In this document: one piece after another, positions 53,262 to 61,605 of the stretch | Layout: the number at the start of each line of letters is the position of its first letter | Position numbering within the stretch: the first letter of the stretch is position 1 | DNA from: Chryseobacterium sp. CH25 | GTDB taxonomy: Bacteria > Bacteroidota > Bacteroidia > Flavobacteriales > Weeksellaceae | Assembly (NCBI RefSeq): GCF_004119455.1 | Contig: NZ_NRQT01000010.1 | Location: 62,001-126,000 of the forward strand | DNA: 64,000 bases | Direction: 5' to 3' | Translations under genes and position numbers: made by a program | Notes under the pieces: generated by a model | Database searches by the model: none | Seen by the model: only the letters and a program-made list of their open reading frames with translations | What the model was told of the DNA's origin: nothing

Positions 53262-54032
53262 ATGAAGAAAATTTTAAACCTTTTTGCAGTATTTATATTC
53301 TTTTTAGGCTCTGCTCAAATAGACAATATAGCAGACGGTGAATCCATCACTCTTAGAATCCATTATGGCTTTCTAAATGCCGGAACCGCTAACCTTACCA
53401 CTAAAAAGACGACCTACAAAGGAGCTCCTCATCTGTATGTAAAAGGTACAGGGCAAACTACAGGTGCTGTAAAGGCTTTCTTCAAAGTAGAAGACCTCTA
53501 TGAAAGTTTTATTGACAGCGCCAGCGGATTACCGAGCTACTATGTTCGAAACGTACGTGAAGGAAGCTATCGTCAACATTTTGAAACCGCTTTCAATCAT
53601 GATAATAATACTTTAATTTTAACGGATAAGAAAACACCAGCCAATGGTTCAAAAGTAATTAAGTCAGTAAAAGGCGTACAGGATATGCTTTCGTGTTTTT
53701 ATTATTTAAGAAGCAAAAACCCTGAGGAATTAAAAGTAGGAACCGTTATCAACATGAATGTATGGATTGATGATGAAATGTTTCCTTTTCAGCTTAAAGT
53801 GACAGGTACTGAGAACTTAAAAACAAAATTCGGTACGATTAATTGTTTAAAAATTATTCCATCTGTAAAGAGTGGAAGAGTATTTAAGGAGAAAGAAGGA
53901 GTAACAATGTGGGTTTCCAATGATGCCAACCACTTACCGATGCTTCTGAAAGCTGAATTAGCAGTAGGTTCACTTAAAGCAAGTATTGACGATTATAAAA
54001 ACGTAAAATACCCTTTAAAGTTTAGCAAATAA
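53262..54032 (+). CDS. DUF3108 periplasmic protein
   Basis: 256 aa with a signal peptide (ends LGSAQ). The DUF3108 beta-rich pattern is seen in ESITLRIHYGFLNAGTANL, FFKVEDLYESFIDSASGLPS, then VKGVQDMLSCFYYLRSK and FGTINCLKIIPSVKSGRVF, LPMLLKAELAVGSLKASI. The family is thought to be linked to outer-membrane or LPS processes, but no activity is known. Monogenic with its own terminator. Confidence 0.85.
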   Translation: MKKILNLFAVFIFFLGSAQIDNIADGESITLRIHYGFLNAGTANLTTKKTTYKGAPHLYVKGTGQTTGAVKAFFKVEDLYESFIDSASGLPSYYVRNVREGSYRQHFETAFNHDNNTLILTDKKTPANGSKVIKSVKGVQDMLSCFYYLRSKNPEELKVGTVINMNVWIDDEMFPFQLKVTGTENLKTKFGTINCLKIIPSVKSGRVFKEKEGVTMWVSNDANHLPMLLKAELAVGSLKASIDDYKNVKYPLKFSK

Positions 54033-54055
54033 CGATCATCTCGTTTTTAAATATC

Positions 54056-54083
54056 AAGTCTGTAAATTTTACAGGCTTTTTTA
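54056..54083 (+). terminator. Terminator after the DUF3108 gene
   Basis: AAGTCTGTAAA and TTTACAGGCTTTTTT (one G-U pair). Confidence 0.8.
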
Positions 54084-54190
54084 TTTACTCATGTAATATA
54101 TATTGAATACCGGTTGTCTTTATTATAGAAGCAGCAATGAGGCTGTCAGGTCAATACTTCATTCATTTTTTCGTATCTGAAGTATGGGCA

Positions 54191-54270
54191 TAAGAAACAA
54201 GACACGTGTAAATTTTTCAATAAAATCTGTTTTTAATTACGTTTTGTTTCTTAGGTCAGTAATTAAAAAC
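54191..54270. repeat. Two interleaved inverted repeats
   Basis: Arm A 54191-54203 (TAAGAAACAAGAC) pairs with 54241-54253 (GTTTTGTTTCTTA; one G-U in RNA). Arm B 54229-54240 (GTTTTTAATTAC) pairs exactly with 54259-54270. The arms alternate A-B-A-B, so only one helix, or a pseudoknot-like fold, can form at a time. No ORF covers it; it lies between two terminators of converging genes. Confidence 0.55.
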
Positions 54271-54272
54271 AA

Positions 54273-54296
54273 AAACCTCCGGAGCTCCGGAGGTTT
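54273..54296. terminator. Terminator after pheS
   Basis: AAACCTCCGGAG-CTCCGGAGGTTT, a fully palindromic 24-bp sequence with flanking A and T; serves pheS on the minus strand and blocks read-through from the left. Confidence 0.85.
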
Positions 54297-54301
54297 GTTT
54301 A

Positions 54302-55312
54302 TTATAATGACTTGAATTGCTCCAAGGTTCTTATATCATTTTCAAAGAACATTCTGATATCGCTCATTTGGTAAAGAAGCATTGTAATTCTTTCAATACC
54401 CATTCCGAATGCATATCCTGAATATTTCTCAGAATCAATATTTACATTCTTTAATACGGCAGGGTCTACCATACCACAACCCATAATTTCTAACCAACCT
54501 GTTCCTTTTGTAATTCTGTAGTCAGTTTCTGAGTTTAATCCCCAATATACATCAATCTCAGCACTTGGCTCAGTGAATGGGAAATAAGAAGGTCTCATTC
54601 TGATTTTAGATTTTCCGAAAAGCTCAGTTGTAAAGAACTGGATTGTCTGCTTTAAATCTGCAAAGCTTACATTCTCATCAATATATAATCCTTCAATCTG
54701 GTGGAAGATACAGTGAGAACGTGAAGAAATAGCCTCATTTCTGAATACTCTTCCCGGAGATAAAATTCTGATTGGCGGCTGGTTTTCTTCCATAAAACGG
54801 GTCTGTACAGAAGAAGTATGCGTTCTCAAAAGAATATCCGGATTCTGCTCAATAAAGAAAGTATCCTGCATATCTCTTGCCGGGTGATATTCCGGAAGGT
54901 TCAATGCGGTAAAGTTATGCCAGTCATCTTCAATCTCAGGACCGTCTGCTACAGCAAATCCAATAGATTTAAAGATTTCAATAATTCTGTTTTTAACCAG
55001 GTTGATCGGGTGTCTGGAGCCCAATTCCAAAGGAAAAGCAGGTCTCGTAAGATCTTCTTTTTCTAGCACAACAGATGATGCAGAAGCATTTTTTAAATCC
55101 TCCAGTTTAACTGCAACTGCCTGTTTTAAAGTATTGATCTTTTGTCCGAATTCTTTCTTCTGGTCGTTAGGAACTTCTTTAAATTTTTCAAAAAAATCAT
55201 TCAGAACCCCTTTTTTACCGTTGTACTTGATTCGGAAGCTTTCTATATCTTCCTTAGAGGTAGCATTGAAGCCGTTTACTTCGATCAGTAGTTCTTCTAT
55301 CTTTTCTATCAT
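54302..55312 (-). CDS. pheS: Phenylalanine--tRNA ligase alpha subunit
   Basis: 336 aa. N-terminal coiled coil (about 1-85), then the class II catalytic core: RHPINLVKNRIIEIF, DDWHNFTALNLPEYHPARDM, motif 2 RVFRNEAISSRSHCIFHQIE, and motif 3 GYAFGMGIERITMLLYQM. Normal length. pheT is not adjacent, as often in Bacteroidetes. A minus-strand box TATTTTTG (55345-55338) precedes it by 25 bp. Confidence 0.95.
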   Translation of the reverse strand: MIEKIEELLIEVNGFNATSKEDIESFRIKYNGKKGVLNDFFEKFKEVPNDQKKEFGQKINTLKQAVAVKLEDLKNASASSVVLEKEDLTRPAFPLELGSRHPINLVKNRIIEIFKSIGFAVADGPEIEDDWHNFTALNLPEYHPARDMQDTFFIEQNPDILLRTHTSSVQTRFMEENQPPIRILSPGRVFRNEAISSRSHCIFHQIEGLYIDENVSFADLKQTIQFFTTELFGKSKIRMRPSYFPFTEPSAEIDVYWGLNSETDYRITKGTGWLEIMGCGMVDPAVLKNVNIDSEKYSGYAFGMGIERITMLLYQMSDIRMFFENDIRTLEQFKSL

Positions 55313-55376
55313 TATTTTACCCTTTCAAAATGTTTTGCAAAAATACGACTTTTAAGTTGAATAATAAGTCCATCAT

Positions 55377-55407
55377 AAAAAAATCTGCCTCTTTTTCGGG
55401 AGGCAGA
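55377..55407 (-). terminator. Terminator after the YceI gene
   Basis: TCTGCCTC-N8-GAGGCAGA; on the minus strand a run of T's follows. Confidence 0.75.
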
Positions 55408-55439
55408 CTTCAATCACTTATTTCACTTAAATAAAAAAA

Positions 55440-56099
55440 TTATTTCTTTTCCAAAGCTTTAACGTTGATCTGAAGGGTTACCTCATCTTTAATCACACCG
55501 TTTTCAGCAGGAGCCTGGAACTTCACGCCAAACTCTTCTCTTTTGATATCCTTAGGCTCAGTAGCTACACTTACCTCTCCGTCTTTCACAGAAACGTTAG
55601 CTTTAAACTGAACTGGCTTTGTAATTCCTTTAATCGTTAAATTACCATCCAAAAGAGTATTATAATCACCTTCTGTAGCAGGAGTAACCTTTGTAATTTC
55701 ATAAGAAGCTGTTGGGAATTTTTCTACTTCAAAGAAATCACCACTTTTCAGGTGACCGTTTAATTTACCCATATCATCCGGACTGTCTTTCAAGTCTACA
55801 GAAGTCAGGGAATTCATATCAGCAACAAATTTACCGCTTTCCAGTTTTCCATCCTTCACTGTTACATCTCCACTTTCAAACTTAATCGTTCCAAAGTGGC
55901 TCGTATTCTCAGATTTAAATACTTTGTATCCTTTCCATTCAACCTTACTGTTTAGCGTATCCAAAGTGTACTGGTTACCATCCTTGGTTGTAGTCACTTC
56001 ATTACTTTCACTGGTAAGCGGTTTATCTTTTTTACAAGAAACCACTACAGCAGTAACAAATAAAGCAGGAATAGCTAACGAAAACAGTTTTTTTCTCAT
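55440..56099 (-). CDS. YceI-family lipoprotein
   Basis: 219 aa. Lipobox VVSC (Cys22), then a linker and the YceI lipocalin-like barrel: YTLDTLNSKVEWKGYKVF, HFGTIKFESGDVTVKDGKL, ADMNSLTSVDL, LKSGDFFEVEKFPTASYEI and LTIKGITKPVQFKANV. YceI proteins bind isoprenoid or amide lipids in the envelope. Family assignment firm; ligand unknown. Divergent from the ABC ATPase gene. Confidence 0.9.
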   Translation of the reverse strand: MRKKLFSLAIPALFVTAVVVSCKKDKPLTSESNEVTTTKDGNQYTLDTLNSKVEWKGYKVFKSENTSHFGTIKFESGDVTVKDGKLESGKFVADMNSLTSVDLKDSPDDMGKLNGHLKSGDFFEVEKFPTASYEITKVTPATEGDYNTLLDGNLTIKGITKPVQFKANVSVKDGEVSVATEPKDIKREEFGVKFQAPAENGVIKDEVTLQINVKALEKK

Positions 56100-56162
56100 T
56101 TTTGATTTATTTTTATTACTCCCGCTAATATAATAAAAAAAATTATGTTTTCATAAAAACCT

Positions 56163-56170
56163 TACATTTG
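56163..56170 (+). promoter_or_regulatory. -7 box abutting the ABC ATPase start
   Basis: TACATTTG ends 4 bp before the ATG at 56175, suggesting a leaderless transcript. Confidence 0.5.
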
Positions 56171-56174
56171 TAAT

Positions 56175-57110
56175 ATGCTATTAGAAATAAACAATTTATT
56201 CTTCTCTCACACTAAAGAAAAACCGCTGTTTCAAAACCTTAATTTAAGATTTGAGGCTAATAAAATTATTGCTCTGGCTGGAGAAAGCGGTTGCGGAAAA
56301 TCTACTCTTTTAAGCCTGGTATATGGACTTCTTGATTGGGAAAGCGGAGATATCCTTTTTAACGGAACCAAACTGTTAGGTCCCAAAGGAAACCTTGTTC
56401 CGGGTGAAGCTGAAATGAAGTTTGTAGCACAGAATTTTGACCTGATGCCTTATGCTACTGTGGCTGAAAATGTAGGTAAATTTATTTCTAATATTAATTT
56501 AAAAAAGAAAAGAGAAACTGTTATGGAACTTCTTGAAGTGGTGGGACTTCAGGAATTTGCTGATATACTTCCTAAATATCTAAGTGGCGGACAGCAGCAA
56601 AGAGTAGCTATTGCAAGAGCTCTTTCTGTAATGCCTAAGCTACTGGTCCTTGATGAGCCATTCAGTAACCTTGATTTTCCAAGGAAGATTGAGCTTAGAG
56701 AAAGACTTTTCCGATATGTAAAGGAACATCAGATTTCTCTGGTTATTTCTACCCACGAACTTCAGGATATCATGCCATGGCTGGATCAGATTGTGATTCT
56801 GCAGAATGGAAGACTCATTCAAAATGACAGTCCGGAAGAAACCTACAAAAATCCTTACAACTCTTATGTTGCCAAATTATTTGGTGAAGTGAATATCTTC
56901 AGTGAAGCCGAAGCGGCAGACTTCCAGCTTTCAAAATTCTTCTATTATCCAAAGGGAATAAAAGTATCTGAAAACGGAATCGAAGCAGAAGTTCTGGAAA
57001 GTAGATTTGCAGGAAATTATTACTGGAATAAAATTAAAACAAGAAATAAGGAACTGGTGATGTATACTGATGATAAACTACATGATTCAGTTAATATCTC
57101 ATTCATTTAA
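56175..57110 (+). CDS. ABC transporter ATP-binding protein with TOBE-like C terminus
   Basis: 311 aa. Walker A GESGCGKST, Q-loop VAQNFDLMPYAT, signature YLSGGQQQRVAIARAL, Walker B LLVLDEPFSNLD and switch His in VISTHELQD. The C-terminal ~75 residues (GIKVSENGIEAEVLESRFAG) form a TOBE-like regulatory domain as in PotA/FbpC-type importers. No permease or binding protein is adjacent, so the transported molecule is unknown. Confidence 0.9.
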   Translation: MLLEINNLFFSHTKEKPLFQNLNLRFEANKIIALAGESGCGKSTLLSLVYGLLDWESGDILFNGTKLLGPKGNLVPGEAEMKFVAQNFDLMPYATVAENVGKFISNINLKKKRETVMELLEVVGLQEFADILPKYLSGGQQQRVAIARALSVMPKLLVLDEPFSNLDFPRKIELRERLFRYVKEHQISLVISTHELQDIMPWLDQIVILQNGRLIQNDSPEETYKNPYNSYVAKLFGEVNIFSEAEAADFQLSKFFYYPKGIKVSENGIEAEVLESRFAGNYYWNKIKTRNKELVMYTDDKLHDSVNISFI

Positions 57111-57274
57111 ATTGAAGAGAACTGAAACAGCAAAACACCTAATGTTTCAGCCCTAATCATCCCAACTTCCATAGCCTTCATAAGCCATCGATAAAAAACA
57201 CATAACTTATACGTTTCCTTACACTTATCAATAAAAAAAATACAAACATAAGAATCAGGTATTAAACTTTTTCT

Positions 57275-57282
57275 TACATTTG
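57275..57282 (+). promoter_or_regulatory. -7 box in the gap after the ABC gene
   Basis: TACATTTG with no ORF downstream on this strand for several hundred bp; it would start a non-coding transcript at about 57288. The region 57111-57274 before it is AT-rich with no other feature. Confidence 0.5.
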
Positions 57283-57288
57283 TATTTC

Positions 57289-57401
57289 CACAGCATAAGG
57301 AAATTATTGGTTATTTCTCTTTCTGCCTTTTAGACGGACATTAGCAATCTTGCAATTAAGTCTTTGAAAGATTACACTGTCCAATTTTTTCCTTTTTTAT
57401 G
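57289..57401 (+). ncRNA. Candidate small structured RNA (6S-like shape)
   Basis: Follows a consensus -7 box. CATAAGGAAATT (57294-57305) can pair with AATTTTTTCCTTTTTTATG (57383-57401), and inside GGACA (57336-57340) with TGTCC (57378-57382) plus AATCTT/AAGATT, leaving an unpaired 5'-side stretch of about 30 nt: a rod with a large internal bubble, ending in U-rich sequence. No ORF, no homology recognised. The shape is compatible with a 6S-type RNA, but the identity is a guess. Confidence 0.4.
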
Positions 57402-57432
57402 GGCTTCGGTCCATATCAAAAGTGAATTGTAA

Positions 57433-57777
57433 TTATGCTTTCTTCACAAATTCCGACTTTAAAGCCATTGCTCCGAAACCATCAATCTTACAATCGATAT
57501 TGTGATCACTTCCCGGTCTTAAACGGATATTTTTCACTTTAGTTCCAGCTTTTACCGGTTTTGGTGCTCCTTTTACAGGAAGATCTTTTACTACTACTAC
57601 AGAATCTCCATCCTGAAGTTCATTTCCGTTAGAGTCCAATATTTTCCCTTCGTTTGCTGCTTCAGAAGCTGCTTCTTCAGGATTCCATTCGTAGAAACAC
57701 TGAGAACATACCATCATGTTATCACTCGGGTAAGTAAACTCGGAGCTGCATTTCGGACAAAGTACTGTATCACTCAT
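57433..57777 (-). CDS. YjdM/PhnA-like zinc-ribbon protein
   Basis: 114 aa. An N-terminal zinc ribbon (CPKCSSEF, then MVCSQCFYEW: two C-x-x-C) and the PhnA domain DSNGNELQDGDSVVVVKDL with the C-terminal IDCKIDGFGAMALKSEFVKK. The name alkylphosphonate utilization protein is historic; no phosphonate enzymes are nearby and the function is unknown. Single gene with a TACCTTTG box (minus, 57799-57792), TTG 21 bp further up. Confidence 0.9.
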   Translation of the reverse strand: MSDTVLCPKCSSEFTYPSDNMMVCSQCFYEWNPEEAASEAANEGKILDSNGNELQDGDSVVVVKDLPVKGAPKPVKAGTKVKNIRLRPGSDHNIDCKIDGFGAMALKSEFVKKA

Positions 57778-57799
57778 ATTTTAATTTTTTGCAAAGGTA

Positions 57800-58190
57800 G
57801 GGCTTTTTCAAGGTTGAAGTCAAGAGGTAAAACCCAGTATAGCAGATAATAAGCTGACTTAGTTTTTACACCAACAAGTGAATTAAATAAAATTAATTAA
57901 GCTAAATGTAAAGAAAATGAAAGATATTGATAAACATAGATATTTTATTTGTAAAGATTTTTCATTTAAGCAAAAACAAGGGCTCATTCGTCACTAAATA
58001 AAAAGGTATCTTAACCAACTAAAAAATGTGAATATTAAGATAAGTCTTTACAAATTCAGTATTAAAACTTATTTCTATCATTAAAAAATTAACAAACGCA
58101 GCAAATTGACTATTCACCATTCACTCCAACCCTAAAACCCTCTAATAGCCAAACTCTCCAACACAATCTTCAACTCTCAACTTTAATTCG
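57800..58190. other. Gene-free, AT-rich 390-bp region
   Basis: Apart from one short repeat copy (58090-58127) I see no ORF, strong hairpin or RNA gene here. It separates the YjdM and RNA methyltransferase genes, which point away from each other. Confidence 0.6.
58090..58127. repeat. Dispersed GCGAA/TTGACC intergenic repeat, copy 4 (short)
   Basis: TTAACAAACGCAGCAAATTG, then ACTATTCACCATTCACT: only the right half of the longer copies. Confidence 0.5.
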
Positions 58191-58198
58191 TATTTTTG
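58191..58198 (+). promoter_or_regulatory. -7 box of the RNA methyltransferase gene
   Basis: TATTTTTG followed by CAG, 25 bp before the ATG at 58224. Confidence 0.5.
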
Positions 58199-58223
58199 CA
58201 GATTCAAACAGCGAAGCAAACTT

Positions 58224-59428
58224 ATGGAACTTATTCACAGAAACTTGGCGATCGGAATTCACGATGCCTTACAGGAGACATTTTTTGAAAAAACAAATAT
58301 GCCGATAAAGTTATTGAAAGACTTTTAAAGGCAAACAGAAAATGGGGAAGCCAGGACAGAGCCGTTGTTTCTGAGATTTTCTACAATATCATCCGTTGGA
58401 AAAAACGCCTTGAGTATTATATGGGCGAAGGGGTGAAACCTAATAATATTTATAAACTTATCATTGCTTACCTTCTTTGGAGTAAGACCAATTATAAAAA
58501 GTTTGAGGAGTTTGACGGAATCAAAATTGCCGACATTCTTACCAAGCTTAAAAAGAATACCGTTCCTACAAAAGCAATAGAATATTCTATTCCGGACTGG
58601 TTAGCAGAAACGTTAGAAAAAGAATTGGGAGCTAAATGGGAAAGAGAAATGCTGGCACTAAATGAGCAAGCTCCTACTGTTTTAAGAACAAACACCTTAA
58701 AAACTACCACAAAGGAACTTATTTCTGACCTTTCAGACGAAGGTGTTGTATCCTTTCCTATCAAAAACTATCCTGATGCAGTGCAGTTGGAAGAGAAAAA
58801 GAATGTTTTCCTTACTACAGCTTTTAAAGAAGGATTATTTGAAGTTCAGGATGCTTCTTCTCAGAAGATCGGATATTTCCTTGATGTAAAAGAAGGACAG
58901 AGAGTAGTAGACGCATGTGCTGGTGCTGGAGGAAAAACACTTCACCTGGCAGCATTAATGCAAAACAAAGGTCAGATTGTAGCTTTAGATATTTTCGAAT
59001 GGAAACTGGCAGAATTAAAGCGTCGTGCTAAAAGAGCCGGAGCTCACAATATTGAAACCCGTATGATCTCTGACAACAAGGTGATCAAGCGTCTTCATGA
59101 TAAAGTAGACAGGCTATTGATTGACGCTCCATGTTCAGGTCTTGGAGTTTTGAAAAGAAACCCGGACAGCAAGTGGAAAATCGATCAGGACTTCATTGAC
59201 AGAATCAAAAAAGAACAACAGCAGATTCTTCAGGATTATTCTAAAATGCTTAAAAAAGGAGGAAAAATGGTGTATGCTACATGTTCTATACTACCTTCTG
59301 AAAACAACCTTCAGGTAGATGAATTCATTAAAAACAACCCTGGATTCAAAATGATTAAGGATGAAAAGGTAATGCCTAGCGAGGGATACGACGGATTCTA
59401 TATGGCATTGATTGAAAGAGTTTCTTAA
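58224..59428 (+). pseudogene. RsmB/NOP-family RNA m5C methyltransferase, single-base frameshift
   Basis: About 401 aa if one A is added to A6 at 58288-58293; the 5' frame otherwise stops after 35 residues (M-E-L-I-H-R-N-L-A-I-G) and the rest reads on in the next frame (KNKYADKVIERLLKANRKWG). Catalytic part intact: VQDASSQKIGYFL, SAM site VVDACAGAGGKTLHLA, catalytic Cys pair in LIDAPCSGLGVLKRNPD and VYATCSILPSENN. Modifies a cytosine of rRNA or tRNA in the cytoplasm. Confidence 0.85.
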
Positions 59429-59454
59429 TTCACTCTACAATACATCAATAAATA

Positions 59455-59489
59455 AAAAACTACTCTATTTTCCGGAGTAGTTTTTTTTT
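59455..59489 (+). terminator. Terminator after the RNA methyltransferase
   Basis: AAAAAACTACTC, loop, GAGTAGTTTTTTTTT. Confidence 0.85.
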
Positions 59490-59619
59490 ATTTTCCCTTT
59501 TCTGAAAAAATGTAACAATTTTTGTAACATTTCAAACATATTGTCTACTAACTGTATAGATTAAACCGTTTTGATGCTGTAAAAAGTTTACAATAACTTT
59601 ACAGCAAATTCATTTATTT

Positions 59620-61286
59620 ATGCAAAAAAGAATTGTTTTCAATTTTCTGGCGATTTTTTTATACTGTTTGTTTTCTGCACAGACATATGAGATTCAATAC
59701 ATCAGCTCTTATAACGGAAAAAAAATAACTGATCAGCCTTCTACCATCGTTTGGGTCAATGAAAAAGAAAATTTCATCCTCAATAACACCATCAAAGAAC
59801 AGAGGAGCAGCTATCCTTATGAGATCACTAAAGTAGAAAGACCATCCAATACTATTGTTTCTTACGCTTTTTTAAAACCGGGCTCAATTATTTCATCATC
59901 CGATACTGAATCTGTAGGAAAACAGGATTTTGAACTCACCAATGAAACAAAAAAATCTTAGGATATACCTGTAAAAAAGCAATTACAAAAGTCAATTCAA
60001 ATACCATTGAAATCTGGTACACCAATGATCTGAGCTTAAAAGGCGGGCCATCTGCTTTGGGACAAAATTTAGGGTTAGTTCTGGAAGTGGAAAGAAATAA
60101 AAATTCTTTAATAACAGCCGGATCCATTAAAAAGATAAAGAATACCGGAATTGAAAACATTTTAAAAGGAAACATACAGACAACAGATCAACTGGGATAC
60201 AAAGATTTACTTTGGAGAAGCAGATTTACTACTTTGAATGTTTTTGAAAACGAAATCATCAACTTTTCTGATGCTTCAAAATCTGACGATCAGATAAAAA
60301 GATACGCCAACGGAACCATCATTCTTAAAAAAGTAAAGTTCCCCAATATCACAGAAGGGGAAAATATTTTCGTAGAACTGAAACAACAGTCCAATGGAGA
60401 TGCCTATGACAGAACCGGAACCGTTTTTTTTATTCCACAGGATAAAGAAAAGTCTTTTTTCGACGGATTGGAAAAAGGAGCTAAAACACTTCCACTCTAC
60501 GAAAATGGAAACGGAAAACAGTATTATGGAATAACCGCTACCGAACAGTACAGCCCTGCCGTGGAAATGATGAGATTCTTTACCGCTTTTGGCACACAGA
60601 AATTCAATCATATTCAGCTTAAAGGAAAAACCTGGCAGACCGTTACTCCTTATCGACAGGACATTACAGAACTGAAACCTTCCTTATCGGGAAAAGAGCT
60701 TTGGATAGGTACCTTTATTGGCAACTATGATAAAGGCGGACATAAAGTAAGCCTTGATATTACTATTCATAAAAGCGACCAGACAGTAAATAAAAACAAT
60801 ACAGCTATTCCTTTATTCAATACTTTAAACATCATGGAAATGGCGGGACAGGACTATTCTACAATGTTCAACCAGGACAAAGGACTTCTTGTTACTTTCA
60901 ATTTAGATAAAGATCTGAAAAACGCACAGCTAAGATATACCACAACAGGACACGGTGGTTGGGAAAACGGAGATGAGTTTGTTCCGAAAGCCAATTCTAT
61001 TTTTGTAGATGGAAATTCTACATTTTCATTTGTGCCTTGGAGAACAGACTGTGGTTCCTATCGTTTATACAATCCGGCTTCAGGAAACTTCCAGGACGGG
61101 CTTTCATCCTCAGACCTCAGCAGATCAAACTGGTGCCCGGGAACAGTTACCAATCCTAATTTCATTCCTCTTGGAGATTTGAAAGCCGGAAAACACACCA
61201 TACAGATAAAAATTCCGCAAGGACCTACAGAAGGAACAAGTTTCAGCTCATGGAATGTTTCTGGAACATTACTTGGAACCCTATAA
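59620..61286 (+). pseudogene. PNGase F-type glycosidase with GLPGLI-like N-terminal domain, single-base frameshift
   Basis: About 555 aa when repaired. ATG 59620 gives a signal peptide (ends LFSAQ), then a GLPGLI-like domain (about 20-175: YEIQYISSYNGK, QPSTIVWVNEKEN, ending LSLKGGPSALGQNLGLVLEV). The frame breaks in A7 at 59949-59955; eight would give NETKKILGYTCKKAI. The C-terminal ~330 residues match PNGase F: GDAYDRTGTVFFI (catalytic Asp region), a Glu in NGDEFVP, and DLSRSNWCPG. Releases N-glycans from proteins. The residue equivalent to Glu118 of PNGase F appears not conserved in my hand alignment. Confidence 0.8.
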
Positions 61287-61294
61287 AAACAAAA

Positions 61295-61321
61295 CCTTCT
61301 TGCATGAGAATTGCAAGAAGG
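61295..61321. repeat. Perfect hairpin lacking a downstream U tract
   Basis: CCTTCTTGCA-TGAGAAT-TGCAAGAAGG, 8 bp after the PNGase gene. On the + strand A's follow, on the minus strand T's follow, so it would terminate only leftward transcription. Confidence 0.6.
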
Positions 61322-61555
61322 TAAAAACACAAATGATGAAAAAAAATTATTTCGAGCCACAAAGTAAGGGCTAAAATTCGCATAATAAATTATCATATAT
61401 TAAGAAATATGTCATTTTTATTTTGTATAGAGGATACACTAATTTGAGCCCAACGAAAAAAATTAATCAAAAACATATTAATCCTTCTAAATAGTTAATA
61501 TTTTTCTTTTAAATAAATTATTTAATTAAAATTATTAACTTATACTAATTTTTCA
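61322..61555. other. AT-rich leader region before asnB
   Basis: Very AT-rich with TTAAT runs; no ORF or hairpin beyond the flanking ones. The asnB promoter lies at its right end. Confidence 0.5.
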
Positions 61556-61586
61556 TTGTTATTTATAAACATCCCTTTTACTTTTG
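61556..61586 (+). promoter_or_regulatory. Promoter of asnB
   Basis: TTG (61556-61558), 20 bp, TACTTTTG (61579-61586), 19 bp before the ATG. Confidence 0.6.
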
Positions 61587-61605
61587 TCTCATAAATAATA
61601 AAATT

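Noticed and set aside
12646..61286. Programmed frameshifting or phase variation of the five broken genes
   Set aside because: The runs are only 4-8 bases, involve housekeeping as well as surface genes, and all lack exactly one base; sequencing error is simpler. Not excluded for the two surface receptors.
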